NCBI GenBank assembly: GCA_963785065.1
Contig: CAWATX010000002.1
Location: 2,046,001 to 2,110,000 of the forward strand
Source: CAVSRC01 sp963785065
GTDB taxonomy: Bacteria; Pseudomonadota; Alphaproteobacteria; Rhizobiales; Kaistiaceae
Direction of reading: 5' to 3'
DNA length: 64,000 nt
Position 1 is the first letter of the stretch; each line of letters starts with the position of its first letter. This document shows, one piece after another, positions 1 to 7,215 of the stretch. The position numbers were made by a program, and so were the translations under genes. The notes beneath the pieces were generated by a model. That model did no database searches, was not told the origin of the DNA, and saw only the letters and a list, made by a program, of their open reading frames with translations.

Positions 1-1
1 G

Positions 2-634
2 ATTTCCAACACCCAGCGCGGGCTCTCCGGTGTCAGCTTCGGCAGCTTCCTCATCAAGCAGGTGGTCGAGGATCTGCGCCGCGAACTGCCCGGCCTCACC
101 ACCTTCGTCACGCTCTCGCCGGCGCCCCGCTTCGCCCGCTGGCTCGACGGCGAGCGCAAGTCGAGCCAAGCGGGCCTACTCGGCCCCGAGACGCGCGCCG
201 CGCTCGCCGCCCTCGATACGCCTGGCTGGCACAAGAATACCGAGCTGGTCGAGAACCTGCGTGCCCCGCTGCTTGCCGCCGCCTCGGCCTATTTCCTCGA
301 AGCCCGCGACAACAAGGGCCGCGTCGCCGATGCCATCGCCCGCTTCCATCTCGGCAACGGCGCCCGCCTGGAGCGGCTCGACATGCTTGGCGACACCTCC
401 AGGAAGGGGCTCGAACAGTCCTACGGGCTGATGGTCAACTATCTCTACGATCCGCGCCTGATCGAGCGCAATCACGAGGCCTATGCCGAACGCGAAGAGG
501 TGATCGCGTCGGCCGCTGTGCGCCGCCTGCTGCCTGCCGGCCGGCCCAAACCGCAGCGCGAGAAGGCAACGCCGTCCAGGCGCCGCGCCGCCGCGCAATT
601 GATCGCTGCGGCGCGCACCCACGAGCCGCAATAA
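2..634 (+). CDS. Malonyl-CoA decarboxylase, C-terminal part (5' end outside window)
   Basis: This is the last 210 or so codons of a gene entering from the left edge; the reading frame is open from base 2. Malonyl-CoA decarboxylase turns malonyl-CoA into acetyl-CoA and CO2. The segment GLSGVSFGSFLIKQVVEDL near the start and the conserved block with the catalytic-type histidine (ARFHLGNGARLERLDMLGDT) followed by GLEQSYGLMVNYLYD are typical of the family's catalytic domain. The tail after residue 165 is basic and low in complexity. The N-terminal helical domain is not in the window, so completeness cannot be judged. The following 440 bases carry no gene. Confidence 0.88.
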   Translation: MSNTQRGLSGVSFGSFLIKQVVEDLRRELPGLTTFVTLSPAPRFARWLDGERKSSQAGLLGPETRAALAALDTPGWHKNTELVENLRAPLLAAASAYFLEARDNKGRVADAIARFHLGNGARLERLDMLGDTSRKGLEQSYGLMVNYLYDPRLIERNHEAYAEREEVIASAAVRRLLPAGRPKPQREKATPSRRRAAAQLIAAARTHEPQ

Positions 635-851
635 CCGATCTCCAGGAGAAGCCGCCGCGCAGCGCGCCGTGCGCGGCGTCATGTCGGCGTCTACGCCCAC
701 CGCAGCACGGTAGTGTGTTGCCGCGATCTCGGCCCATCGGTCGGATCGGTGCATGCGGCGGCCAGGGCTACGGCGGCATGTGAGTCCCGTCGGAGTGGAA
801 CGCATCCCGACTGCGATCGGCGACACCGAACGCCGAACCTGAATTTTCGTC

Positions 852-874
852 CATCATAATCCAGATCAGGGCGG
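852..874 (+). promoter_or_regulatory. Shared upstream motif, copy 1
   Basis: CATCATAATC followed by GATCAGGGCGG. A nearly identical element occurs before the two paralogous small secreted genes (1416-1438 and 2868-2890). The CATAAT core could be a -10 element, and the conserved bases after it could be an operator. The role is inferred from conservation alone. Confidence 0.5.
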
Positions 875-1039
875 CGCGCCGCGCTGCCGACTACGGTCTT
901 CGTGGACGGCGCGGGAAGCCTCCCCCTTTCCCGCCGTCCGCCGCGCCGGCTCTCAGCCGGCATCCCCGAAGCTTGGGCAGACAGGACGTCGGTTCGGCGC
1001 GGAATCAGTTGCCGGTTTTTGGGCATGGCAAGGGGAAGG

Positions 1040-1060
1040 CCCGGCAGCGCCGGGTTCTTT
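1040..1060 (+). terminator. Terminator-like hairpin before a Shine-Dalgarno (candidate attenuator)
   Basis: CCCGGC (1040-1045), loop AGC, GCCGGG (1049-1054), then TTCTTT. It has the form of a short intrinsic terminator but lies immediately upstream of the AAGGAG of the small secreted gene at 1077, so it would act inside the leader rather than after a gene. The stem is only six base pairs. Confidence 0.4.
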
Positions 1061-1076
1061 TGAAGGAGCAATGGAA

Positions 1077-1307
1077 ATGAAGAAATTCCTGTTACCCGCC
1101 TTGGCGGTGCTGACGCTGTCTGTCTCTTCGGCAGCCTTCGCGCAGAGCGGTTCCTGGTACGTCGTCTACCACGACCGCTCGAACACCTGCGTCGCCGAGC
1201 ACAGCGTCGGCTCTGGTGGTGAGCAGCAGACGGTGGGCGGTCCGTATGGCAGCCAGGCTGCCGCCCTCTCGGCCATCAACCACCTCGGCTCCTGCGGCGG
1301 CCGCTAG
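1077..1307 (+). CDS. Small secreted two-cysteine protein, paralogue 1
   Basis: A 76-residue protein with a clear signal peptide (MKKFLLPALAVLTLSVSSA then AFA-Q). The mature part of about 54 residues has one tryptophan near its start and two cysteines (NTCVAE and GSCGG), with a central GGPYGSQAAALSA segment. The same layout (GSW-V, Cys, about 40 residues, Cys near the end, GPF-S-A) recurs at 1527 and 2967, so the three are paralogues. An ATG six bases upstream is in frame, but AAGGAG is only two bases from it and eight from 1077, so 1077 is preferred. The function is unknown; the pattern hints at a small disulfide-bonded periplasmic or exported protein. A stem-loop at 1345-1376 follows. Confidence 0.75.
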   Translation: MKKFLLPALAVLTLSVSSAAFAQSGSWYVVYHDRSNTCVAEHSVGSGGEQQTVGGPYGSQAAALSAINHLGSCGGR

Positions 1308-1344
1308 GCAGGCTCAGGGCGGACCGATCGTTCGCCCCGGAAAC

Positions 1345-1376
1345 GGAGGAGGCGGCCCGACGAGGCCGTCTCCTCC
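1345..1376 (+). terminator. Stem-loop after small secreted gene 1
   Basis: GGAGGAG pairs with CTCCTCC and an inner GGCC with GGCC, closing a short loop. There is no T-run, so this may be a 3'-end stabilising or processing hairpin rather than an intrinsic terminator. Comparable hairpins follow the other two paralogues. Confidence 0.4.
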
Positions 1377-1415
1377 CGTCCGTCGGTCCCGTCGTCCCGA
1401 TTCTTAAATCCCTGT

Positions 1416-1438
1416 CATCATAACAAAGATTAGCGCGG
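1416..1438 (+). promoter_or_regulatory. Shared upstream motif, copy 2
   Basis: CATCATAAC then GATTAGCGCGG, aligned without gaps to the copies at 852 and 2868. It sits about 90 bases before the start codon at 1527, a plausible promoter or operator position. Confidence 0.5.
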
Positions 1439-1526
1439 GCCGGTTTGCCGGCGCCTAAGCCTTGGTGCGGGACGACAGGCGGGGGCCCGGCCTTTGATCC
1501 GCGGGTCCCGATGAAGGAGCAAACCG

Positions 1527-1787
1527 ATGAAGAAGATCGTCCTCCCCATGCTGGCGGCTGCCGCCCTTCTCGCGGCTCCGGCGGCCTATGCCCGCACGAT
1601 GCACGATTCCGACATGTCCGGCTCGTGGCGCGTGCTCGCCGATGCCAATACCGACACCTGCTACACGTCGAACCAGCGGGCGGCCAGCGGCGAGACGCAG
1701 GTTGCCGGTCCCTTTGCCAGCCAGTCGCAGGCTGCTTCGGCCATGAGCGCCGCCATCGCGTGCGGTGGCTACAACAACCGGAACTGA
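1527..1787 (+). CDS. Small secreted two-cysteine protein, paralogue 2
   Basis: An 86-residue protein with an MKK-type signal peptide (MKKIVLPMLAAAALLAAPAA, cleavage after AYA). The mature region contains GSWRVLADANTDTCY, a Gly-Glu turn, GPFASQSQAASAMSA and a final ACGG, so it has two cysteines about 40 residues apart. It is most similar to the paralogue at 2967. The AAGGAG at about 1514-1519 is well spaced from the start. The GPF-S-A segment loosely recalls SPOR-type sequences, but I would not assign that domain. It is followed by a long stem-loop and then by a Crp/Fnr-type regulator gene in the same direction, an arrangement repeated at 2967-4342. The function is unknown. Confidence 0.75.
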   Translation: MKKIVLPMLAAAALLAAPAAYARTMHDSDMSGSWRVLADANTDTCYTSNQRAASGETQVAGPFASQSQAASAMSAAIACGGYNNRN

Positions 1788-1790
1788 CCT

Positions 1791-1843
1791 CCGGCCGCGC
1801 CAACAAGGCGGCCGCCACAGGCGGCTGCCTTGTTGCGCCGGCC
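1791..1843 (+). terminator. Long stem-loop between small secreted gene 2 and its regulator
   Basis: About 25 bases (CCGGCCGCGCCAACAAGGC and on) pair almost perfectly with 1820-1843 (GGCGGCTGCCTTGTTGCGCC and on) around the loop ACA. There is no T-tract. It probably ends or shields the transcript of the small gene. Confidence 0.5.
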
Positions 1844-1890
1844 GTCGTCGGATGCCTGCAGTCGTGACCGGCAACAGCGCCGGCAATCCG

Positions 1891-1902
1891 ATCTCGAAAA
1901 GT
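1891..1902 (+). promoter_or_regulatory. Shared element before Crp-like gene 1
   Basis: ATCTCGAAAAGT, 88 bases before the start codon at 1979. The identical 12-mer lies 87 bases before the paralogous regulator gene at 3518. Retained sequence and spacing in otherwise diverged DNA suggest a promoter or operator. Confidence 0.45.
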
Positions 1903-1978
1903 TGAAGCTGGAAGCGCGCCGGAGATAGGCCATCTGCCCCGTTCAATGACGTCCTGGGGGACGTAACCGGAGCAGGGA

Positions 1979-2791
1979 ATGGCCTATCAGTCTGCGTCTT
2001 TCGCGCGTGCTGCCGCGTCCGGGGCACGCGATCCCCAACCGATCGATCCGCTCCTTGCACGGTTGCGCTCGGTCAGTCCCCTGACCGCGGTCCAGGCTGA
2101 GATCGTCGCCACCTTGCAGGGGCCGCCGCTCGCGCTGGATGCCCGGGAGCAGATCGGGCACGTCCGTGATCCCGACCACGCTTATGTCATCCACGAAGGC
2201 TGGGCCTTTGCCTACACGCTGCTTGCCAACGGCGAACGCCAGGTGCTCGGCTTCCTGCTGCCCGGCGACATCGTCGGCCTCGGCAGTCTGTTCCGCTCCA
2301 ATACCGAGCGGGGCATCGAGACGATCACCGACGCCGTCGTCAGCCAGATATCGATGGACGCCGTGCGCCGTGCGTCGCGCCAGTGGCCCGAGATCTTCGA
2401 GCTCTTCCTGCGTCTCCAGTCGGGCATCCAGTCGGCGCTGATCGAACAGCTGATCGATCTCGGCCGGCGCGACAGCCGCGCCCGCCTCGCCCATCTCCTG
2501 CTCAAGCTGGAGCGCCGCCTCATCGCGATCGGCCGCGCCGCGCCCGATGGCTACGATTGCCCGCTCAGCCAGTATCTGATCGCCGACGCCCTCGGCATGA
2601 CCGCCATCCACGTCAACCGCACGCTCCGCGGCCTGCGCGAGAAGGGCATCCTCACCATGCGCAACAATCGCGTCACCATCCACGATCGCACGCGCCTGAT
2701 GGAGATCGCCGGCTTCGACGAGGCCGACGGCGGCGACACCGCCATCATCGCCTTGGCGGACCGCCGCCGCGGCGACAGCTGCCGGCCATAG
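1979..2791 (+). CDS. Crp/Fnr family transcriptional regulator, paralogue 1
   Basis: A 270-residue cytoplasmic DNA-binding protein. Residues about 25-150 form a cyclic-nucleotide-binding-like beta-roll (VIHEGWAFAYTLLANGERQ, then GFLLPGDIVGLGSLF), followed by a long dimerisation helix and a C-terminal winged helix-turn-helix (PLSQYLIADALGMTAIHVNR, then TLRGLREKGIL). The N-terminal cysteine cluster of oxygen-sensing FNR is absent, so the signal is unknown. The start follows CCGGAGCAGGGA. It is paralogous to the regulator at 3518, with many identical stretches in sensor and HTH. Each copy lies just downstream of a small secreted protein gene, suggesting that the duplicated unit is the pair. The targets could be the shared motifs before the small genes; this is inference. 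Confidence 0.88.
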   Translation: MAYQSASFARAAASGARDPQPIDPLLARLRSVSPLTAVQAEIVATLQGPPLALDAREQIGHVRDPDHAYVIHEGWAFAYTLLANGERQVLGFLLPGDIVGLGSLFRSNTERGIETITDAVVSQISMDAVRRASRQWPEIFELFLRLQSGIQSALIEQLIDLGRRDSRARLAHLLLKLERRLIAIGRAAPDGYDCPLSQYLIADALGMTAIHVNRTLRGLREKGILTMRNNRVTIHDRTRLMEIAGFDEADGGDTAIIALADRRRGDSCRP

Positions 2792-2867
2792 CGGCGGGGT
2801 CGTACGCCCCGTGGCCGTCTGCCCACAGGGCCGATGCGGCGATCCGGCAAACCAGAAAAATCGTCCG

Positions 2868-2890
2868 CATCATAATCAGTGTTAGGGCGG
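2868..2890 (+). promoter_or_regulatory. Shared upstream motif, copy 3
   Basis: CATCATAATC then GTTAGGGCGG, matching copies at 852 and 1416. It lies about 98 bases before the small secreted gene at 2967. An A/T-rich stretch and TCGTC precede it, as in copy 1. Confidence 0.5.
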
Positions 2891-2966
2891 GCCGACCGGT
2901 CGCTGGCTAGCCTGCATGAGTGAAGGCCACGACCTTGAACCGTGGTCGCAATCATGGAGCAGATCG

Positions 2967-3203
2967 ATGAAGAAGATCCTCTTTCCCGCCGTGGCAGCCT
3001 TGCTGACCCTTGCGTCGCCAGCAGCCTTTGCCGGCTCCGGTTCGTGGTACGTCCTGGCCGATGCCAACACCCACGCCTGCTACGCTGCCGACCGCTCCGC
3101 GGCCACCGGCGAAGAGACCATGAGCGGGCCCTTCGCCACCCAGACACAGGCAATGTCCGCCATGGGCGGCATCCTGGCGTGTGGCAGCCAGTGGCAGCCG
3201 TAA
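2967..3203 (+). CDS. Small secreted two-cysteine protein, paralogue 3
   Basis: A 78-residue protein with signal peptide MKKILFPAVAALLTLASPAA and cleavage after AFA. The mature part carries GSWYVLADANTHACYAADR, then GPFATQTQAMSAMG and a late cysteine (LACGSQ). An upstream in-frame start exists, but the ATG at 2967 directly precedes the signal peptide and has GGAG at 2955-2958. It is the closest relative of paralogue 2 and shares WYV with paralogue 1. It is followed by a perfect 14-bp stem-loop and by the second Crp/Fnr regulator. The function is unknown. Confidence 0.75.
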   Translation: MKKILFPAVAALLTLASPAAFAGSGSWYVLADANTHACYAADRSAATGEETMSGPFATQTQAMSAMGGILACGSQWQP

Positions 3204-3226
3204 GCCGCAGGCGATAGACCCTCCCT

Positions 3227-3258
3227 ATGAGGGCGGCTGCGGCAGCAGCCGCCCTCAT
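3227..3258 (+). terminator. Perfect stem-loop after small secreted gene 3
   Basis: ATGAGGGCGGCTGC (3227-3240), loop GGCA, and its exact complement GCAGCCGCCCTCAT (3245-3258). No T-run follows. The position equals that of the hairpins after the other two paralogues. Confidence 0.5.
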
Positions 3259-3430
3259 GCACGAGCCGAGGAACCATCACAGAGACGCCGTTTCGAACGG
3301 CGCAATCGATGAATTCGCCAAGGCCGTTTCCCGATTCGGGACATCAGCGCTGGGGGTCTTCCCGGCGCGTGAAGTCGTGCGTCCGACGCACTCATGCAGC
3401 CGTGTCAGGAGTGTGACGGCGGAAACGGAA

Positions 3431-3442
3431 ATCTCGAAAAGT
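3431..3442 (+). promoter_or_regulatory. Shared element before Crp-like gene 2
   Basis: ATCTCGAAAAGT, 87 bases before the ATG at 3518, identical to the element at 1891-1902. The rest of this 314-base gap (3204-3517) holds only the hairpin at 3227. Confidence 0.45.
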
Positions 3443-3517
3443 CAACCATGGAAATGCTTCGACGACGCACCACCTCTTGCCGGCGGGGGATGACCGCCAT
3501 CGTCATCGGAGCATTGC

Positions 3518-4342
3518 ATGACCTACCAGTTCACGTCCTTCCGTCGCGCGGCCTCCCGCGATGGAGCTGCGACCCGGCCGGCCGATCCGTTTGTGGCGCG
3601 CTTGTCGAAGACAGGCGACATCACGCCGGACCAGGCCCGCATCATCACCGAGATGCAGGCGTCGCCGCGTCGCATCCCCGCCCGCTCGCAGATCACCCGT
3701 CCCGACAATTCGACGGCGGCGGTCTTTCTGATCCGCGAAGGCTGGGCCTTCGCCTATACGCTGTTGGCCAATGGCGAACGCCAGGTGGTTGGATTCATCC
3801 TGCCGGGAGAGGTGCTTCACCTCGGCTGTTCGACCGGTGGCGACACCGAGCTCGGCGTTGAGACGATCACCGATGTGGTCATCACCGAAATATCGCGGGC
3901 CTCGGTGTCCACCGCTTCGCGGGAATGGCCGGGTGTCTTCAAGCTCTTCTTTCGCATCCAGTCCCAGATTCTCCTCGGCCTGATCGGACAACTGACCGAC
4001 GTCGGCCGTCGCGACGCCCGCGCCCGCGTCGCCCAGCTGCTGCTGAAGCTCAAGCGTCGCCTTGAGCCCGTCGGCCTCACCGAGTTCGACGGCTACGATT
4101 GCCCGGTCAGCCAGTACCTGATCGCCGACGCCCTCGGCCTGACCGCCATTCACGTCAACCGCGTGCTGCGGGGGCTGCGCGAGGAAGGCGTGGTCACGCT
4201 GCGCAAGGATCGCGTCACCATCCACGACCACGCGCGCCTGATGGAGATTGCTGGCGACAGCGACGGCGACGTCGACGCGGCCGGCATCGTCGTCATGGCG
4301 GAGCAAAACCGCCAGCTTGCCGCGCGCCGGTCCGGCGCCTGA
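3518..4342 (+). CDS. Crp/Fnr family transcriptional regulator, paralogue 2
   Basis: A 274-residue regulator built like the one at 1979: a beta-roll sensor (FLIREGWAFAYTLLANGERQ), a long helix, and a C-terminal helix-turn-helix (PVSQYLIADALGLTAIHVNR) with a wing of VTLRKDRVTIHD. There are no FNR-type cysteines at the N-terminus. The RBS is CGGAGCATTGC-ATG, almost the same context as paralogue 1. It is the second half of a duplicated secreted-peptide/regulator module. Both regulators retain the HTH recognition region closely, so they may bind overlapping sites, while the sensor pockets have diverged more. The ligand is unknown. Confidence 0.88.
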   Translation: MTYQFTSFRRAASRDGAATRPADPFVARLSKTGDITPDQARIITEMQASPRRIPARSQITRPDNSTAAVFLIREGWAFAYTLLANGERQVVGFILPGEVLHLGCSTGGDTELGVETITDVVITEISRASVSTASREWPGVFKLFFRIQSQILLGLIGQLTDVGRRDARARVAQLLLKLKRRLEPVGLTEFDGYDCPVSQYLIADALGLTAIHVNRVLRGLREEGVVTLRKDRVTIHDHARLMEIAGDSDGDVDAAGIVVMAEQNRQLAARRSGA

Positions 4343-4403
4343 GGCTGCCATTGTCCCTCGGCGGCGCTAGAGTGCCGCCGAGGGAACAGACGGGCGGACC
4401 ATC

Positions 4404-4934
4404 ATGACAGGCGACGGGCAGGCGCGTTCCGCCAGCATCGCCAGGGTGCTGAGCGACGAAGACATCGCTGCGGCGTCGCGGCTCGTCTGGGAATTCTTCG
4501 ACGTGGTGCGTGGCCGCTATCCCGACATGCTCGCCGAGCACGACCGCTACATCGCCGAGACCGACGTTGCCGGCGAGCTCGAGAACTTCCGCAATGTCTT
4601 CCTGCCGCCGGTCGGTGCCTGCTTCCTTGCCAGGGTCGCGGACGAGCCGGTCGGCATGGTGTTTCTGAAGGCCCATGGCGAAGGCACCGGCGAACTCAAT
4701 CGCATGTATGTGCGCGAGTCGGCGCGCGGCCGCGGGCTGGGGCGGGCGCTGTGCACGGCGCTCATCGACGAGGCCCGCCGGCTTGGGCTCCGCCGCATTG
4801 TTCTCGATGCGCTCTATCGCCATTACGAGGCGCTGCCGCTCTACGAATCAGTTGGTTTCCGCCGTGCCTTCGACCCGCAGTCCTTCGGCAGCGGCGACGA
4901 GCGCATCATCCACATGCAGCTCGATCTGGCTTGA
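4404..4934 (+). CDS. GNAT family N-acetyltransferase
   Basis: A 176-residue cytoplasmic acetyltransferase that would move an acetyl group from acetyl-CoA to an unknown amine. The acetyl-CoA binding loop ARGRGLGRA lies at about residues 107-115 after the beta-strand LNRMYV, and the C-terminal motif B (ALPLYESVGFRRA) is typical of the family. The N-terminal 60 residues include an acidic helical stretch. The gene stands alone between the regulator gene and a small membrane protein gene. The substrate cannot be read from the sequence. Confidence 0.88.
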   Translation: MTGDGQARSASIARVLSDEDIAAASRLVWEFFDVVRGRYPDMLAEHDRYIAETDVAGELENFRNVFLPPVGACFLARVADEPVGMVFLKAHGEGTGELNRMYVRESARGRGLGRALCTALIDEARRLGLRRIVLDALYRHYEALPLYESVGFRRAFDPQSFGSGDERIIHMQLDLA

Positions 4935-5053
4935 TACCGGTCAATGACCGGCGGCTTGAAGGCGCCTTGACTGGTCGACAGCCCGGGGGCGGCGCGGCCG
5001 TTCCCGCTCATGCATACGAACACCGCCCGAAATCCAGTCGAACGGAGGTCGAG

Positions 5054-5188
5054 ATGGATGATCGGATGTTCATCATCCTGTTCTTTCCGAGCCTGTTCGT
5101 GAGCCTCGGTATCTTCTTCGCCGGCGTCGGCATCCTCTGGTGGATCGCCATCCAGGACCGCGAGCTGAAGCGCAAGGCCGGTGCCTGA
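5054..5188 (+). CDS. Small single-span membrane protein
   Basis: A 44-residue protein starting MDDRMFIILFFPSL. Residues about 5-33 form one long hydrophobic helix with small residues (SLGIFFAGVGILWWIAI), followed by a charged cytoplasmic-type tail (QDRELKRKAGA). The start has GGAGG at 5044-5048, six bases ahead, which supports it as a real gene. It ends 17 bases before the convergent oxygenase gene. The function is unknown. Confidence 0.6.
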   Translation: MDDRMFIILFFPSLFVSLGIFFAGVGILWWIAIQDRELKRKAGA

Positions 5189-5205
5189 ACCGCTGCCGGC
5201 CCGGT

Positions 5206-6210
5206 TCAGGCGGGGGAGCGTTCCCGGAAACTGTAGGTCGCGTCGAGCCGTTCGCGCAGATAGTCGGCGCCGGTTACCGGCGGATAGCGTGCCGGCCGCG
5301 TCTCCGACACGCAGGTCGGCAGGCAGGCGATCAGCGCGTCCGGATTGGGATCCATGAAGAAGGCGACCGAATAGCGGTGGCGCTCGCCGCGATTGATCAC
5401 GCGATGCGGCGTCGAGGCGTAGACATCGTTGGTCCAGCGCATCAGGCAGTCGCCGACATTGCAGATGAAGGCGCCGGGAATGGTCGGCGCCGGAATCCAG
5501 CCGCCGTCGCGCCGCTTGACCTCCAGCCCGCCGGCCGAGTCGGTGAGAAGCAGCGTGATGTCGCCGTAGTCGGTGTGCTCGCCGGCGCCGATCTGTCCGG
5601 CCTTGGCCGTCGGCGGCTGCGGCGGATAGTGCAGCAGGCGCAGCGTCGCCATCGGCTGGTCGAGCTTCTTGTCGAAGAAATCCGGGCCAAGGCCGAGATC
5701 GACGGCGACCGCCCTGTGCAGATCGCGCCCCACCGACCACGCCGCATTGAAGTAATTGAGCATGATCTCGCGCCAGCCGGCGAGGTCCGGCCACACATTG
5801 ACGCCGCGGAACGGCTCGCCGGCGATGACCCGCGGGTCCTTCGGCGACAGTTCCAGGCCGATATTGAAGGCTTCCTTGAGATCGCCCGCCTTGCTCGGGT
5901 CGAGCCGCTCCGCCTTCATCGCCACATAGCCGCGATTGTGCGGCGAGTGGACGATCGAATACTTGCTCTTGTCGGCCTCGGGCAGGTCGAAGAAGCGCCC
6001 CGCCTCGCGGAAGACGGCACTGACCAGCGACGGGTCGATACCGTGGCCGACGAGATAGAAAAAGCCGGCGCCGCGCGCCGCGCTGCCTATTGCTTCGGCA
6101 ACCGCCGCCAGGGCGTGCCGCCCGCCGGTGGCAAGCGGGCTCATATCGACGACCGGCAGGGCCTGGGTCATGGGGCTGCTCTCCGACAAGAGCGGCGATG
6201 GATGCCGCAT
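5206..6210 (-). CDS. 2-oxoglutarate/Fe(II)-dependent oxygenase, isopenicillin-N-synthase-like
   Basis: A 334-residue non-haem iron oxygenase. It has the N-terminal DIOX_N region (VDMSPL, GFFYLVGHGID, FFDLPEADKSKY) and the C-terminal jelly-roll with the iron triad: HTDYGDITLL supplies His and Asp, and HRVINRGERHRYSVAFFMDP supplies the second His and the 2-oxoglutarate-binding Arg-x-Ser-type segment (RYSVAFF). GGAGG lies seven bases before the ATG at 6210. A second ATG at 6171 (MTQALPVVDMS) fits the family's usual N-terminus better but has a weaker RBS. The substrate is unknown; relatives act on small molecules, including amino-acid-derived compounds. Confidence 0.88.
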   Translation of the reverse strand: MRHPSPLLSESSPMTQALPVVDMSPLATGGRHALAAVAEAIGSAARGAGFFYLVGHGIDPSLVSAVFREAGRFFDLPEADKSKYSIVHSPHNRGYVAMKAERLDPSKAGDLKEAFNIGLELSPKDPRVIAGEPFRGVNVWPDLAGWREIMLNYFNAAWSVGRDLHRAVAVDLGLGPDFFDKKLDQPMATLRLLHYPPQPPTAKAGQIGAGEHTDYGDITLLLTDSAGGLEVKRRDGGWIPAPTIPGAFICNVGDCLMRWTNDVYASTPHRVINRGERHRYSVAFFMDPNPDALIACLPTCVSETRPARYPPVTGADYLRERLDATYSFRERSPA

Positions 6211-6344
6211 TTGAACGCCTCCGCGCTGAGCGTTGCCCCGACAGGGAGAGCAAATAGCGCGCCAACCGGCGCCAGCGAGGGGCGGGCGCTTCGGCGATGG
6301 TGGACAGGACGTTGATCTGCCGCGGCGACGGTTGACCCGTGCCT

Positions 6345-7214
6345 TCAGTCGATGGGGGTGAGCCTCAGCCCGGCAAGCGCCGCCGGGTCGGCGACGGCGT
6401 CCATCGCGGCAATCCTGTCCCCCGCGAAGCTCAGGCGCACAACCAGCAGCAGGCGTCCCCGCGGCGCCACCAAAATGCCCATGGCGCCGTCGATGAGGGC
6501 CAGTCGCGCCGCCTGCGCCCGTCCCATGAAGCGCTCTGCCACCGCCGCCGCGCCGCTCACCTCCGCCTCGGCGCCGATCCGCATGGCCGTCGCGTCGGCG
6601 CGCGCCACCACGTCGGGGTCGAGCACGGCCAGCAGCCCCTCGAAATTGCCTTGGCGCGATGCCGCCAGGAACGCTTGGACCACCGCGCGCTGGCGGTCGA
6701 GATCACGCCCGGCCGCCGCGGGCGTGCCGCGAACGCGCCGGCGGGCGCGGCTGGCAAGCTGGCGCGCCGCCGCCGGCGTCCGGTCGATGATCGGCGCGAT
6801 CTCGTCGAAGGGCAGGTCGAACATGTCGTGCAGCACGAAGGCGATGCGCTCGGCCGGCGCCAGTGCGTCGAGCACCACCAGCATGGCCAGGCCGATCGAA
6901 TCGGCGAGCAGCATCTCCCGGTCCGGCGCCGCGTCCGGGGCGGCCGGCTCGGGCGCCGCCTCGCCGAAGGCGAGCGGCTCCTCGCGGCGCGATTTGCGCT
7001 GGCGCAGCATGTCGAGAGCGATGCGCGCCACCACCGTGGTCAGCCAGCCGCCGAGATTGTCGACCGCGCTGGTGTCGCTGCGGCTGAGGCGCAGCCACGC
7101 CTCCTGCACCGCGTCTTCCGCCTCGCTGGCGGAGCCCAGCATGCGATAGGCGACCGCCTTCAGGCGGCTCCGATTGGCCTCGAACTCGGCCGCCGGGAAA
7201 TTTCCCTCGCTCAT
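6345..7214 (-). CDS. ECF sigma factor, ECF41 (SigJ)-like, with SnoaL-type C-terminal domain
   Basis: A 289-residue sigma factor. Residues about 10-75 form sigma region 2 (RLKAVAYRMLGSASEAEDAV then LRL), and residues 105-165 form region 4 (LDALAPAERIAFVLHDMFDL then PFDEIAPIIDRTPAAARQLA). The extra 110-residue C-terminal domain resembles SnoaL/NTF2 folds and ends with VADPAALAGL, in the place of the ECF41 NPDKL-like motif. In ECF41 factors this domain regulates activity in place of an anti-sigma factor. The divergent neighbour at 7351 is a carboxymuconolactone-decarboxylase-family gene, the classic ECF41 partner type and likely target. Confidence 0.88.
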   Translation of the reverse strand: MSEGNFPAAEFEANRSRLKAVAYRMLGSASEAEDAVQEAWLRLSRSDTSAVDNLGGWLTTVVARIALDMLRQRKSRREEPLAFGEAAPEPAAPDAAPDREMLLADSIGLAMLVVLDALAPAERIAFVLHDMFDLPFDEIAPIIDRTPAAARQLASRARRRVRGTPAAAGRDLDRQRAVVQAFLAASRQGNFEGLLAVLDPDVVARADATAMRIGAEAEVSGAAAVAERFMGRAQAARLALIDGAMGILVAPRGRLLLVVRLSFAGDRIAAMDAVADPAALAGLRLTPID

Positions 7215-7215
7215 C

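Larger units (their letters stand above)
635..1076. other. Gene-free stretch with structured leader of the first small secreted gene
   Basis: No plausible gene is seen in these 442 bases. They hold a shared upstream motif (852-874), a long hairpin (GGACGGC at 904-910 pairing with GCCGTCC at 933-939), a second hairpin (GCCGGC at 945-950 and 956-961) and a terminator-like hairpin directly before the ribosome binding site of the next gene. If transcription begins near the shared motif, the small gene would have an RNA leader of about 200 nt, unlike its two paralogues. Confidence 0.5.

Noticed and set aside
1979..4342. Oxygen-sensing FNR assignment for the two regulators
   Set aside because: The N-terminal cysteines needed for a [4Fe-4S] cluster are missing in both.
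5206..6210. Isopenicillin N synthase proper
   Set aside because: The fold and iron ligands fit the superfamily, but there are no beta-lactam genes nearby; a generic oxygenase is the safer call.
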